From NCBI GenBank assembly GCA_963565915.1, contig OY751494.1, positions 3,720,001-3,784,000 of the forward strand: a DNA stretch of 64,000 nt, in the 5' to 3' direction. The notes under the pieces were generated by a model, which worked only from the letters and a program-made list of their open reading frames with translations, did no database searches and had not been told where the DNA came from. Positions 32,133-47,553 of this stretch are shown piece after piece (position 1 is the stretch's first letter; each line of letters starts with the position of its first letter). Position numbers and translations under genes: made by a program. Source of the stretch: Entoloma clypeatum (taxonomy: Eukaryota; Basidiomycota; Agaricomycetes; Agaricales; Entolomataceae).

Positions 32133-33994
32133 ATGATGCGCCCGTATTTATGGATGTTGGCCATCGTCCTCCCCGTCGCCCACCCTTTTAGCTCCTTTGA
32201 GTTCTCAGCTTTTTGACAAGCCAATCAATCAGGCGCGTAAGCGGCATGGCTGACTTATATATGTATTCTTGCAGTAAAGCCTTTGCACAACCTACTTCAC
32301 CGGTAGTGGCCTCTGCTGTAGCCCTCCGATGAAGCATCACTTATCCCAGCAAAAAAGGACCGGCGGAGATAGGGCATCAAGGTAAGTTAAGTGGAGTTTA
32401 AGCAGCCTTTCCCTTATCCTCACATGTTTTGCAGCAGACGCATCCACCCGCGAGCGGAAGACTGCGAACCTGCCGAACCTGCCAACACTGTTACAGACCG
32501 CCTCAACGACCTCCTGAAAGCTTCCGGGCCAGGCTTTATTCTTCGACTTTGCCCCCGTCAGAGCTATCTAATCCAGGCGCCCATCTCATTTTCTGCCCCT
32601 TATCAAGAAATAAGTACCCTTGGTTATCCCACTGGTAACGAACGGGCTACCCTGATTGTCAATGGGCCTGTGGAGAACGGCATAGGTCACACGACAGCGG
32701 TGTATGGCAACTGCGCTGGCTGTTCCGGAGTGAAACTTCGCAACATTCAAGTTTGCCCTCAACGCTGTTGTCCCCATTTAAAGTTACTAATATCTCGGTA
32801 GATCGATGGTACTCGCCTCGGCGCACCCCCTACGGCAGGCGGCGGCAACATCGAAATGGGGGGCGAGAATGTCACGGATCAGGTGGTTGAATACGTTCGC
32901 TCTTACGATCCACGGGGCTGGTCCTGTCTTCATGTCGCGGAAGGAAGCCTTAACTGCCACAACGCGACGGTGCAATACAATGATATCGGACCTTGTGGCT
33001 CGGATACCTTCCAGGAATGGGCAGACGGGATCGGTATAGGTTGTCGCAATAGCGTTGTGAAAAGCAACATGATAAAAGGAGCAACAGATGGAGGAATCGT
33101 AATATTCGGTGCTCCTGGAACCCAGGTGTACAACAACACGATTTGGGTTTTGAATGTAGGGAGTCATAATTCTTTATAGGTCTTTCCTGACGTTCTCACA
33201 GCAAACCCTCCTCGGCGGTATCAATATGGTCGACTATATCCCATTCACTGGTGATTTCGGTGGTACTGTGGTGAGAAATAACACAATTTTTGGCGGATTC
33301 GCAACAGAGAACCAAACACTTGGCGGTACGAAAGGAAGTAATGCCGAAGACGCAGTTATCAAGTAAGTTTTTTGATCAAGCTTAACAGAATTTGGGAGTC
33401 CTGACTATCGCGTCAAGGATTGGGATTGCCATAGGACCTCGCACTTGGTTCGGCGACAAGTTTGGCAACAACTTCACCTACTCTGGTGTAGTTGTGGACA
33501 ACCAGTTAACCGGCGCGTTCAGTTATGGCATTGCAATCACCTCGGCTCAAAACTTTACTGTCGAAAATAACATTTTGATCGGTAACACCTCCTTTATCGG
33601 AGTACCAGGACCAAACTGTAGTAATGCAGACATGGTCCCGAATCCTGGGCCTTTCATTGTTGATACACGCTCAACCCAAGGGCTATCGTTGCAGTCAGAT
33701 TTTCAAAACGTCAAAAATGGCGATTCTTTGGTTTGCGTCGTACCTCCAAGCGGCGGCGATGACTGGCCTTTTGGTGCAGGCCCGTCGGGCGGCTCTATGG
33801 GCTCTCCGGGATCGAAATCGGGAGGAGGCAATTCCGCCAAAAACGCAGGCATTACAATTGGCGTTATTTTGATATTAATTGCAATCGGGTTTGCCTTGTT
33901 ATACGTGCGCAAAAGGAGCGTAAAAGCCCACAGACCCGAAGCAGAGATCTGGCTAGCGCAATATCTCAGACCTGAAGAAGGAGCCAGGTTCTGA
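32133..33994 (+). CDS. secreted or membrane-anchored parallel beta-helix protein
   Basis: Cell-surface protein with a right-handed beta-helix (pectate-lyase-like fold), function unknown. Core motifs are CEPAEPANTVTDRLNDLL, SFSAPYQEISTLGYPTGNE, IDGTRLGAPPTAGGGNIEMG, YNDIGPCGSDTFQEWADGIG, GIVIFGAPGTQVYNNTIW and VVVDNQLTGAFSYGIAITS. The Asn/Gly-rich ladder and several N-x-T/S sites fit an exported beta-helix. A Gly/Ser linker precedes a transmembrane helix (AGITIGVILILIAIGFALLY) and a basic tail, so the protein is a type I membrane protein. The 5' end is my proposal: a signal peptide (MMRPYLWMLAIVLPVAH) at 32133 spliced by weak introns to FAQPTSP and then QKRTGGDRAS. A start at 32331 without signal peptide is the alternative. 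Confidence 0.75.
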
Positions 33995-34226
33995 TATGAT
34001 ATGCACTTCTCTTTCCGTTCGGATCTCGTATATTGGCGGTTAAAACAGTCGCCCTACCTTGTATCAGAAATTTATTTCCATGTAAAATGTCATGTTAGAG
34101 TCATGTGACAAGTAAGGAGCTTGAGAAGAACTTATTGCTATCCTGGTTCCCTTGAACCCCGCATTATCCTCGTTCCATTGGACCTTCTCGTTCCTTTCGT
34201 TTCACCCGGCACATATTTTTCTTAGG

Positions 34227-36922
<2,696 letters not shown>

Positions 36923-37373
36923 AAATGGAGTCTTGGTTTCTGCTTTTCCCCTTGGGATTCAAGTCAACGCAAGACTACAAAACCGTTGCTGCAAAAGCCT
37001 AACTTTCATCTTATTGCACGCAGTCACTTGGTTTATTTATTCATCCATCTTCACAGGGAACCTGTTTTTGTCCGGTGGGATTCGTGTTCTCAAGGTCTGG
37101 AAGAGCGCCTGTCACTGTCCGGAAGGATACAAGGTGTCCTTTCTTCTTCCCGTCTTTGCATATCCTCTTTTTAATCATGACATTTCCTCCTCATTTGTAT
37201 ATTTGACTGCCATAAAACCTCGTAAAATGTGTTTAGTATAGCATTGCTCTAAAGTATTCCCTGCACAATAAAAAAGTTGCTAGTCTTCAATTGATTGCGA
37301 GCAGACCCTAAAAATGTAGTCTGTGGTTATCAAATCTACTGCAACAAAGGCAGGCCTCTTTTGTTGAGAATCC
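36923..37373. other. spacer between PAP1 and the next gene
   Basis: 451 bases. An in-frame-looking stretch near 36885-37241 lacks splice support. I see nothing beyond probable 3' and 5' untranslated sequence. Confidence 0.4.
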
Positions 37374-38378
37374 ATGGCCATAGATCTACAAAACATGGCG
37401 CCCACCCTCCGTTCCTCAACGATGAACACTCCCACCAGGGGATCAGCCACAGCAAACAAACCGCCTAGCTCTACTCCCTCGCCTCGCAAGGCACCGACAT
37501 GTACGAAATGCAAACGTCCTAGAGCGGGCCACCCACGCTCAGGTTGTCCCTATGTGGACTCGCCTCCGAACGGTGGCAGGGCTCAAGCCCCTTCAGTGGC
37601 ACCCAGCAGCATCGCGGACGCAATGGGATCTATGCAACTTGAGTCACCCTCTCGTGGACGCGACGAAGACACGAAGGCTGCCGTCCGCAGCCGCCGTAAA
37701 TCCGCGAACCAGCTTGTTTCTTCCCAGACCTTGTTATCGCTCTCTTCATCCTCCCAAGACATCGTGGAGAGGCTTCTACAACCTGGACTGCTCAGCGAGG
37801 ACGCCGATGATCCCGCGAAAACCGTGCAATGGCAAGAGACCCTACTCGCGACTCCTTTGAAGCCGAAGCCACGAGTCAAAATGCCTGGCTCCCTCTTTAA
37901 CCCTTCGATCGGCAATTCACAGATGAGCTCGCTTACCCCGGGAAACAAACAGGAACCACAGGCTGCTTCGGAACAAGGTCAATCCACACAGCCAAGAACT
38001 GAAGCCCTTCCATCACCATCATCTACCGCCCGTCCACTTGCCCGCTCTATGAGCGTCCAAGAACGCGATTTGTTCCTTTCAGATCTTTCGCAGACCTCCG
38101 ATGCGACCGCGTACACCGTCCCGGCTGGCGATGTGCACAATCTCCAAGCGTCCGCCATCAAGGTCGGGCTTCATGCCCGCGTCGTTGTGAACAAGGACAA
38201 GGACAAAGGCAATCTGGAGGCCCTTCTCGTCCTAGGGCGAGATGAGAAGGCTGTGCAACGCCTTTTCGAGAAGATCGTGACAGAGCACAAGAAAGGCTCC
38301 GCTGGTCGCTTGGGTGTAGCAGCGGGTGGTGCGATGGTCGGTGCTGTTGGAGCTTTTGCAGGTTTAGCGTTCTCTTGA
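37374..38378 (+). CDS. hypothetical basidiomycete protein with hydrophobic Gly/Ala C-terminus
   Basis: Intronless 334-residue frame. The N-terminal half is disordered and Ser/Pro/Arg-rich. Residues 42-60 hold a small Cys cluster, CTKCKRPRAGHPRSGCP, that could be a short zinc knuckle. A conserved-looking core (LARSMSVQERDLFLSDLSQT, LHARVVVNKDKDKGNLEALL) precedes a Gly/Ala-rich hydrophobic end (GVAAGGAMVGAVGAFAGLAF) that could insert into a membrane as a tail anchor or amphipathic hairpin. No known family is recognised. Codon use matches its neighbours and the frame is unbroken, so I trust it as a gene. Confidence 0.75.
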   Translation: MAIDLQNMAPTLRSSTMNTPTRGSATANKPPSSTPSPRKAPTCTKCKRPRAGHPRSGCPYVDSPPNGGRAQAPSVAPSSIADAMGSMQLESPSRGRDEDTKAAVRSRRKSANQLVSSQTLLSLSSSSQDIVERLLQPGLLSEDADDPAKTVQWQETLLATPLKPKPRVKMPGSLFNPSIGNSQMSSLTPGNKQEPQAASEQGQSTQPRTEALPSPSSTARPLARSMSVQERDLFLSDLSQTSDATAYTVPAGDVHNLQASAIKVGLHARVVVNKDKDKGNLEALLVLGRDEKAVQRLFEKIVTEHKKGSAGRLGVAAGGAMVGAVGAFAGLAFS

Positions 38379-38757
38379 AGAACCCTCACGAATGAGAAGA
38401 ACCAGGACATGTGTGCCTGTTGTATAGCGACCTAATCGAAAGATCACCCCTTTTTACTTCTCACCGTTGCTGCCCATGTCTCTCAAGCCTCGTCTGCATA
38501 ATTGTAGCTCCAAGCTGTCGTCTGTATTGGCAAGACTCTATTCAAGTTACCTTATTTCGGACCTAATATATTGTATTCGTGTCCATCATGAGCCTTAAAA
38601 CCTTGCAATTGAGGATGAGTCCCTTGCAAAAATTACGGACTTTGGACAGCGTAACGACTAAAGCGGGTTCAGAGATGGGGACGAACAAGTCCAGTCACTC
38701 AATACCCAGTACTTATGGGCTGGGACTTGTTAAACTGCCCTCCCATACCTCATCTCA
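38379..38757. other. convergent spacer
   Basis: 379 bases between two converging genes, AT-rich in the middle and presumably both 3' untranslated regions. No other feature seen. Confidence 0.4.
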
Positions 38758-40982
38758 TTAACAACTAGTAATTAGGTTCTCCAACAATGCCTTGACAGCC
38801 TCTGCATCCGCTCTTCCTCTACTATCCTTCATCACCCGTCCGACAATTTTATTCAACACGTTCTTGTTCCCCTTACGCACGGCGACGACCTCTTCCGGAA
38901 GCGCTGCAATGGCCTCGCTGCATAGCGCGTGCAATTCAGAGGAGCCAGTGGCCGAGGCCGAAGCCGAAGCGGAAACGTGTGGATTCCGAGATAGGTTACT
39001 TGAATCTCTGGACAAAGGGGTCAGTTGAAGGTCGTCGGCAATTCGTCTAGTTGAAATTTGCGACGGGTTAGTGAGCATGTATCGAAGAAGGAATTTGCCG
39101 CAAGTTCCTATGATAGATGTTTTGAGATCTGGAGTGGTATATATGTCTGGGAATGCTCACTGGTGATTGCTTTGTCTTCAACGAGATCAATGAGTTCTCC
39201 AAACTGCTCCGCAGACAAGTGATTATCTCTAAATGTCTCTTTCCGTGATGCGAGCTGACCCAAGAGATCATGAATCATCCTAAACAGCGACTTGTCCAAC
39301 CATCGAAGGTATGCGAAAAAAAAAGACACCTACCAGTTTACAACGACCTTTGGATCCCGTCTGCTCGCATTTGTGGCTCCCTGCATAGCACAGAGCCGAT
39401 CGAAAAAGGAAACGGCAGAGTCTCCAGGTTCGCCGTCATATCGGACTTCCCGCCGGCTCTCCACGTTGAGCAAGACATCAATATCTCGTTCAGACAGCCC
39501 ATAGATCTCTTCAAGGCGGTGACGTGTTTCCCATGGGAGTTCAGGGAGACTATCCCGGATATTTTGTATCCTGCTCTAAGAAAGTCTCTGAGAGGTTAGT
39601 TGAGGAAGTGCTTGAAAGACCTACATCGTCGAGGGATAGAATGCCAAGATTTGGATCAGGCATGTAGCGGTAATCTGGGGCATCTTCTTTTGAGCGCAGC
39701 TTATAGGTTTCAAATCGATTTTCGTCAAATCCACGCGTCTCTTGAGGAATCGTTGCTGTTTCGGCATCTGCTGCTGACTCCAGGATAGCCCGTTGGCGAT
39801 TTACTTCATGGGCTGAACACAGGGCCCTGTCAAACCACTGAGAGCGGGAAGATGAGGCGCTGACTTAACTGATAGCAGCCATCATAAATCTGACACTGTT
39901 GAGATTTTTAATCTCACAGCGGGTGCCCGGGTGACACCCGAAACGGTTGACGGAGACATTCACATCACATCGCAGTGAGCCCTAGGGAGGTCCATTGATG
40001 GGGCTTCCCATCGTTGCCTAAACGTGAACATACATACTTGTTCCATGTTCCCGTCGCTTGAACCCACAGCTCGTAAAACCGCTTGGAGTGTGCGGACATA
40101 GGCACCAGCTTCTTCGGGAGATCTAGGCAGTTGTAAGCCAGAGACAGACAAAGTCACAAAACGTTGACACACCGGAGGTCGGGCTCTGACACGACTTCCA
40201 TGAGCCCTATTCCTGCTCTGTTGAGGTCGATGTGTGACGTCCGAGTGCGAGGCATAAAGGTCGACTTTGCGGTGTCCTGGGCATATTTCTGTTAGGGATG
40301 TCATTTGTATGCGACAATTACTAACCTGTTCCAGTTGAATTTGTTTGATACGGACGACAAAAGGGAGCGCATTGGGGACTTGTATGGGCAACCTTCCCCC
40401 ACGTGCAATTGGTGCTGCACGTCCCCGATATGAGTATGGAATATCAATGCTGCGTGGGATAGACGGACCGTACTGCTGCGTAATTTGGTATCCAGCAGGG
40501 AGGTCCGAGTAGAAGTAGTGTTTCCTGTCAAAGGAAGAGTGTTTCTGGATGTCGCACTCAAGAGCCATGGCCGTTCGGAGCGCCAGATCCACGCATTTGT
40601 GATTTAAAATCTATTAGGGTTCTGGGTCAACGACCAACAATGCTAGCTTCGTGAACTCACTGGCAGTGTTCCTGGAAAAGCAGCATCGAAAAGGGAAACA
40701 TGAGCATTTGGTGGTTCACCAGGCTCCGATGCCAATGATTCTGATACCGAGTGGGTTAACCGGTTGTACTGAAATGTTAACGAACGCACCAGAAAACAGC
40801 TTCCGGCGCGACCTAATCTGAGCATGGGTCTCTATACCAATGACGACCTGCCATCCAGGCCAACGACTATCTTCCTTATAGAGACGATTGTGGAAGCAAC
40901 GATGAGGCTGTTGGGTTCTTGCTCGACATTTACGCAAAGGGTGTAGCATGAACCTGTTCGGGTTCAAATTGGAATATGACAT
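38758..40982 (-). CDS. PET112: mitochondrial glutamyl-tRNA(Gln) amidotransferase subunit B
   Basis: Subunit B of the GatCAB-type amidotransferase, which converts Glu-tRNA(Gln) to Gln-tRNA(Gln) in mitochondria. Family motifs are [49 protein letters not shown] and [20 protein letters not shown] with LLENLI in the YqeY-like tail domain. The N-terminus is basic and acid-free ([18 protein letters not shown] from an internal ATG at 40949), as for a mitochondrial presequence. I favour that second ATG, but 40982 keeps the longest frame. Exons are separated by about ten short introns. It is divergent from the TRP-like gene. Confidence 0.9.
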
Positions 40983-41155
40983 GTAGTCATTCCTGGACGC
41001 TGAATTGTCTAGATCGTCGCGAACGGAGAGTACTTAAGTATTGCTCCACGACATCAGCCGTACAGCGGGCGTGAGAGTTTTGTTCGTGAGCAAGTATACC
41101 AGCGATCAATACCCCCTGCTCGGCGTCGCGGGCCACGCTGCTCAGCCTTCCGTCA
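40983..41155. promoter_or_regulatory. divergent promoter, GatB gene and TRP-like gene
   Basis: 173 bases between the outermost start codons, or 206 if GatB starts at 40949. No motif claimed. Confidence 0.35.
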
Positions 41156-44100
41156 ATGCCCCGCTCACTGGCAGCCCTTATCCTTCTTTTCTTTGTTCGT
41201 CATGTCGTCGCAGACCCCGCCGCTGTCAGGTTCCTCGACTGCTTTGACAAGCTTGACGGCAATACCGCCGAGAGACTCACCGTCTCCACTGTCTATGCAC
41301 AAGTCATTGACAACCACGAACTGGGGACAAATCTCAATCTTACAGTCCTGGGAACTAGCCCTCAGGACATCACGGGCTTTACAAATACCAGCGGGAGCCT
41401 GGGTAAGCGTGGAGTGCCCAGTCTTGTCTTTCCGCTAAACCCTATCCTTTCAAGCCACACTTTTTACCTCGACCTCGGTGCTCACGTTAAACGCTTGGAC
41501 GAACAGCTCGTATCTTTGTTCCACTCTTCGCCCGCCATCGCCGTTGCAGCCTCTCAACAGTACCGTCACAAACTATTGTCCGATTCCGGCTGGACCCTTT
41601 GCTTTCTCGTCTACCGTACCTTTGGGAAATCGTCGTGCGCTCACCACACTCACAACCCGTCTGCGTGCCGTCGACCCCCTGATCAACGAACTCTTATGCA
41701 TTGATGTCATAACTACGCCGCTTGACCCACAGCCCAACTCCATGTATGGTGGTGCGAAGGTTATTTTCTGGTCCACGGCTGGACTGGCGATAGCATACTG
41801 GCTCGTTGTTGGCCTTGCTCGCATAGTTTCTGCATGGGGACGGGTTATCTCGCGCCATGACGGAATCTGGTCAAGAGCCCGAAGCGCTGGGTTCATCATT
41901 GCTAGTGCCATCAGCGGAGAACGGTTGGCGACTTCACCTGCATTGATGCGATTTTGTGCGTACTATTGTGCGACACCGGCAACCGTTCTTTGAATTCATT
42001 TTCATAGGTACGCCTTCAATGAGGGATGTCTTCTTCCATACACAATGGTGTGCTGTTTTGGCTATGGTTGCAGTTCAATGGCCACCTTTTGTTTGTATGC
42101 TTCTTTTCCATGCAATTTTCCACCAACAATTGACTTGGTCATCTCGCAAGATCCGTTACTGACACAAACTGCATGGTCAACTTTGTCTTACAGTAAGTCG
42201 TAGCTGAATTGCACTGCGTAGCTGGAACTGAGTCTGCTTAGATATCACGCTGCTCCAGTCGGCTACGCCCCACCATTGGAATCCCTTGTCTACTCCCTTG
42301 TATTCGCCTCCGTCCAATTTTGCCGACCAGTTCAACGATGTCTCTTCCCCATTGTACATTGACCCTACCTTGCCAAATGTCCTATTCACTCTCCCAGACG
42401 AGGCCAAGGTCGGCATCTCGTCTTTTGCTTATACGCTGGGTGTCCGACCACAAGATTTATTCCCAATTTGCCTCATATTGTTCCTTGGCATCCTTGCCGC
42501 TGCCATCATAGTGTCCATCTGCATCGCCTTCGTTGATCATCTCGCATGCCTGCTGGTCGAGGCTATAGGTGGATCCGCGAACGGTCCAAATCCGGTGGCT
42601 CGTTTGACTGGTGCTAGAAGCCCCGGGTTCTCCAATATGAAGGATGCTCCAGAAATCCTGAGCCCAAGTACGATCGAGGAGAACAAAACCCTTAATCCCC
42701 AGAATACAACCGGAACGAACATTTTCAGGCCTTCTTCACATCTCACTGTTCCTCTCACAGGGGTTGGGACCCCAGGAGATCGGGGAATCCACTCTCATCG
42801 AGCATGGTGGAGGTTTCATATGGATATTGGGTCCTTCCATAGCAGCGTCCTCGAAGGAAACCTGGTCCGAATCCTCGTACTGTTTCATTTACCTGTGACG
42901 ATATTCTCGAGCTACCACATGACTTTATCCCGGAATCATGCTTCCCTTGCTTCCAAAGCATTTGCTGGATTGTCATTTGTTCTCTTTTCAGTCCTCATTC
43001 CTGCCCATCTTGTGCTCAGGGTCAAGTTTACCACCACAAACAAGCTTTTTGCCGAAACAAATACCCTTCTGGCACTTGGACCCTTGTATAATCATTACCG
43101 TCATGGTTCTCAGCTGTTTGCCAGCCTTCTCTTTGCTACGAATCTAGCTTTCGGTGTTACTATTGGCGCTGGCCAGCATAGTGGGACTGCCCAAGCTATA
43201 ATAATACTGGTGGTTGAGGTCGTTTCGGCGCTCGTTACGAGCATATGGCTGCCTTGGGGAACAGGAGCTAGTATGGGACTCATCAGCTTCTTGTTCTGTG
43301 TGGCAAGAATCGTCGTGGCCGTTTTGCTGGTCATCCTAACCCCGACAGTAAGTAATTTCTGCACGGTCGGGCGGCATTTTTGGCTCACTCTGTCTAGATA
43401 AACATTGGGGCTGGGGCGGCTGGATGGGTTGCCTACGGCATCCTCATAATACTGGGGCTGGTTTTCATTGCCCTCTCCCTCATGTTGGTGGTAAAGGTTG
43501 TAGAAGCCTCCGTTCGCATCACGGGTGGGATTGGGTTTGATCGCAGCAAACACGTTGTCGACAGTGGAATCCTCGGCGCCTGTGGATTGCTTGGCTGTTG
43601 TGGTCCTCGAAAACGACCTCGCACACACCAGTCCAGGCCCAGCAAATATCCTTACCAGGCAACTCATGCACATCCACAACACCTGTACCGCGATTCGGAT
43701 GGCTCGTCGTATGTGCCACCAGTTTTTTCGCACAGTGTAGGTCCAGGTTCGTTGCCGAGATTCCAGGGAAGTGAATCCAGAAAAGGCTCTACGAATTCCG
43801 GCCCACCACCATCTGTTTTGAAACCTGAACAGGCCATGAGGCCATATAGAGAAGATGACGAGGATGAAGGATATATCATGGGGGCGTGGCAGCGTGTTTC
43901 CAAGCCGGGATATGCACCAGTATTTAGTGAGAGCCCTCAGCCTCACACACCCGTCTCTGAGAACCAACAACTACCAAAACCCTCACAATCAACCACGACC
44001 GTAGCCCAGTCTGGCTTCTCAAGAGTGGGCGGAGGCAAAGCGCACATCGATACTCCATATGCAATCGCGTCTGGTTCGACACATACTTTCCCATCCATCG

Positions 44101-44618
44101 GACGGCAGAGCTTCCGTCATCCAACCTTCCCCGATCTCGATGATTCGCCACCCCCTTCCTTGTCAACAGTCAACAACTACCAACAAGATCTTAGCGCACT
44201 ACCTCCAGGGGCCATGCAGCCCTCCCACGTTCGTACCAAGTCTCAATCCGCCGTTATCGAGGATGCAGGCATCTTGGCCACTATACAAGGCTTGGGATCT
44301 TCTATTTCCAAACCTCAGTTGACGCCACCTGCGCCTGACAGTGGCGGCTTGCTGCGCCCACTCGTTATGTCAGCTGAACTCCCCGCTGACACCAGCGATG
44401 ATGATTCACAGCACGCTGTACCAAAGAAAAAACCATGGTACCATATAATACGAAATCGAGCCTATAGCAGCAGTGATAGACCGCCCGGGTCACCTCTTAG
44501 ACCTCAAAGTCAGTCGGTTGATGAAGAGTTGGGTGGCCTGGGGGCGATACCCCAACCTGGACGGTCGTTTGTTGTGATACGAAAACCGCAGGCGGGTGGA
44601 AGGTTAAGCCAACCTTGA
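41156..44618 (+). CDS. fungal TRP-like channel/ML-domain membrane protein (Pkd2/FLC-related)
   Basis: Polytopic plasma- or internal-membrane protein of the fungal TRP-like family (Flc, Pkd2 relatives), implicated elsewhere in calcium homeostasis, flavin transport and cell-wall integrity. It has a cleavable signal peptide (MPRSLAALILLFFVRHVVAD) and a luminal lipid-binding ML-like domain with N-glycosylation sites (NLNLTVLG, NTSGSLG). About nine transmembrane helices follow, including FWSTAGLAIAYWLVVGLARI, PICLILFLGILAAAIIV, GNLVRILVLFHLPVTIF and GILIILGLVFIALSLMLVV. A Cys patch (GACGLLGCCGP) and a 330-residue Ser/Pro-rich cytosolic tail end the protein. Several short introns interrupt the N-terminal half. 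The exact subfamily is not assignable. Confidence 0.85.
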
Positions 44619-44943
44619 GGTCCCAAAACGCAACGACTTGAGACGAGGTGTACATGTCAATCCGTAGTCTTTTCATTTTTCTTGCATGGACATCTTTTGC
44701 ATGGACCAGACGACTCTTTTATTTCTTGCTATTGCAACTTTTTACATTTAAAATTACACCCTTGGAGCATATATACCTACCTCTCCTTCCCTTTAACGCA
44801 CCTATTTAAATAATACAATTACTCGCCGTGTGTACAACTTTCGACCGTTCTCGCTATAATACATAGTCCTTGGTGAATTATAGAATGCAGATACTTATGG
44901 TAACGCGGAGTGAGGTTGTCTTCCAAATTCCACACCAAAGCAA
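44619..44943. other. convergent spacer
   Basis: 325 bases, T-rich, with AT-rich candidate polyadenylation sequence around 44750-44820. No gene. Confidence 0.4.
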
Positions 44944-47553
44944 TCAAACAAGATCATGCTCGCCATCGAGCTCGATGTCGGACGAGCCCCCAACCCAGAA
45001 AACTCGCCAATCTCGCATGCCCTTCCGACACCATGCATATATGCCCTCCTCTTTCGACAATTTCTCCAATATCACATCTGTCTCTGTGCTATCGTAGGAA
45101 TCGCTTGAAATCGCGCTCATTGTCGAAGTGGAGCAATCACGCTGTCCACCGTAGAGACGGTCCAACTGATCCCAATGCCCGCCATGGCATAGGAACCCTG
45201 TATCGCCACCAAGGTCTTCCAGAGCGTGCACGGGTTCCCCTGTGGGTTGACCCTTTCCCTTTCCTTTGCCCAAAAACGAAAGCGATATCTCTTCGACTTC
45301 CACGCCGTCTTCTCCAAAGGCGATCAACTGCAAAAATGGCTCCCTCCCAGGCCGATCGTTGTTCGCCGGGGTTTCGTAAAGCCGGACGGAAACACTTGTA
45401 GGCGTCGACTTCCACATTACGACGGACAGGGGGTGCATCGGCAGCGAGCCTACGGGAAGGGGACAAGGGACAATATGTGTTTGCTTCCCGCGGGATAGAA
45501 GGTATACTTCATCAGAGCTCGGAATGTCGCTCTGAGGGAGCTTACAGCGAACGATGGGCAGCCATCTCGGTGGATGACCTGCTTCATTAGACATACGCCC
45601 TCTCAAGATGGAGCTCGTATTCAGGTGTTCTAATGAGCGCTGCCGGGCCACAAGTTGTGGTCCTGGTCCCGCTCCAGTGTCGTACAGTTCAACTTCTCCA
45701 ACGGCGGAATCGGCCAGCCGAATCCACCCAGCTTTCTTGTCAAACACGACGAATAGGCTGACGTGAGTACCATATCTCATAGGACCAGGAGGGGGTATTC
45801 GAGAGCTATCACGGATCGTAGCGCTGCTGTTTGTTCTTCGGTGTGCTTGGCCCACGTCCAAGCTTGTTTTAGAGCCGTCTTGAACGTATTGCTGGAAGAA
45901 AGTTATACTTCGAGGTTGAAGGGGTGTGTAGAATTCCTGAAAAAAGGTGAGCAACGAGTTCAACGATCATACAAACATACATGTACCTTAACAAATCTGA
46001 AAGCGCGTTCACCCTTGGGAGTTTCATACAAGAATATATTGTTTCTCGTTGCCACGGCTAGAAGTTGCCCGCCTTTTCCTTTCCGGTTCTCATCAGACCA
46101 CAGGGTGTAGGCAAGGACTGAGCTGTTCAGCAATCGTGAACCGGTGGCGGCAAAAGGCACGAAATCCGTAGCCCATCGCAGAGGTAAATCATCAATAACA
46201 TCCCAGTTTACTTCGTCCGAGTCCTTCCTATTTGGAGTAAGGACAGAGAAAATGCTACTACGTTTGTTAGATTTGCGCATCAAAGAAGGAGGCCTTATTG
46301 TCCTGGAAGGGACTGAAGGTGCCAAGTACCCAGATGGTGGGCTGAGGGGATCTTGTGAATGACTAGGAGGGTCGCCAATGAGAGACCCGATATTACGGGC
46401 TCTCATCGAGATTCTGCTTCGCCTTGAAGGTGATTGTTGGACTTGCCAATTGGATGGCCGCTTTAGATCCAATGGTTGAGAACCCTGTTTCCCGTTATGA
46501 TGTGAACAGTAGCCTGAAAATTCGGAAGCGATCCACTCACCTCTTGAGATACGGTCCATCGAGCCAGACTGGTCAGACCTGCTAGATTGTACATGCGAAG
46601 ACATCGGATGGGATCAGTGTCTTTGGAAGTATGTACATCAGGGTCGGAGCCGATGAGAACGAGAACAACGCCTTTGGCAGTGCCGTCACCAACATCTTCG
46701 ATTTCTAGGAGTGACATTTGATGTACACTGAAAGAGAACTTCAATATTCAGAATTGCAACGACAGAAAAAACCCTTAAATACCTTTCACCGCACCATATC
46801 GGACGCGCACGAGCTTCATTTGGGCCCTTGATAGAGATCCCTCCATTTCCGGACCGCTCCTTGGGAAATAGATCCAACACTGATAGCCCTTCGTCGTGCC
46901 CGATTAACAAAAGCCGCCCAGAGTCTAATGGTAGGACACATCGTATTGGTGATGTTGCATGCGGCAGAAATCGAGACCCAAACTGATTGAGCTTTAGATT
47001 TGACGGTGACAATTTTTGGCTGTTGAACGGTAGCGGGGGCAAAGGAGAAGGAGTTTGTGGTTCAAGTGGTTCAGGTAGTGAAGATAGATCATGAGTTTGG
47101 ATATGAAGACCTGAGAGCAAGGGCGGGGACGCATTGACGTCGGGCACAACCCGTGAGCCTCCTTCGAGTACGTCCTGTGTTATTGGATCAGAAATGGGCA
47201 GTTTTATACGGAAGGGAGAGAAAGTACTATTTCTTCATTACCCCACCCTCGCTCTCGTCTACGTGCACGCTCTTCAGGGGAAAGGTCGGCATAGCGCTCA
47301 GCTGCCCTGAACGACCATGAAGCCTCAGCTCAGGGAGCCGGCGGAAGGCATTGCCCACGTACCGTTTCTCGATCCAACCTCTCCACCGTCCAAATCTGCG
47401 AAGACAATGCGATCGGATGGACAGAATTACAAAACTATGATGAACCGACCTTGAATTGGGTCCGTTTTGAGCAGCAAGATCGTCGTATGTCGGTAATTCC
47501 GCGCCTCCACTTGGCCCCGCAGGATCTTGCTCTATATACTGCTCAGACGACAT
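44944..47553 (-). CDS. CNH (citron homology) domain protein
   Basis: Protein with a beta-propeller-like CNH domain, which in other proteins binds small GTPases; no kinase or RhoGEF domain is present. N-terminal exons read MSSEQYIEQDPAGPSGG with PTYDDLAAQNGPNSR, then FGRWRGWIEKR and AAERYADLSPEERARRRERG, a motif set I associate with a widespread fungal family of unknown role. The CNH part runs through IRCVLPLDSGRLLLIGHDEG, LSVLDLFPKE, CLRMYNLAGLTSLARW, QLLAVATRNNIFLYETPKGE, EFYTPLQPRSITFFQQYV, LFVVFDKKAGWIRLADSAV and a C-terminal block ending ELDGEHDLV. A Ser/Pro/Arg-rich insert sits mid-domain. It converges on the TRP-like gene. Confidence 0.82.

Noticed and set aside
44944..47553. Citron-type kinase or Rom2-type RhoGEF
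   Set aside because: The CNH-like region is present but no kinase, DH or PH motif is visible.
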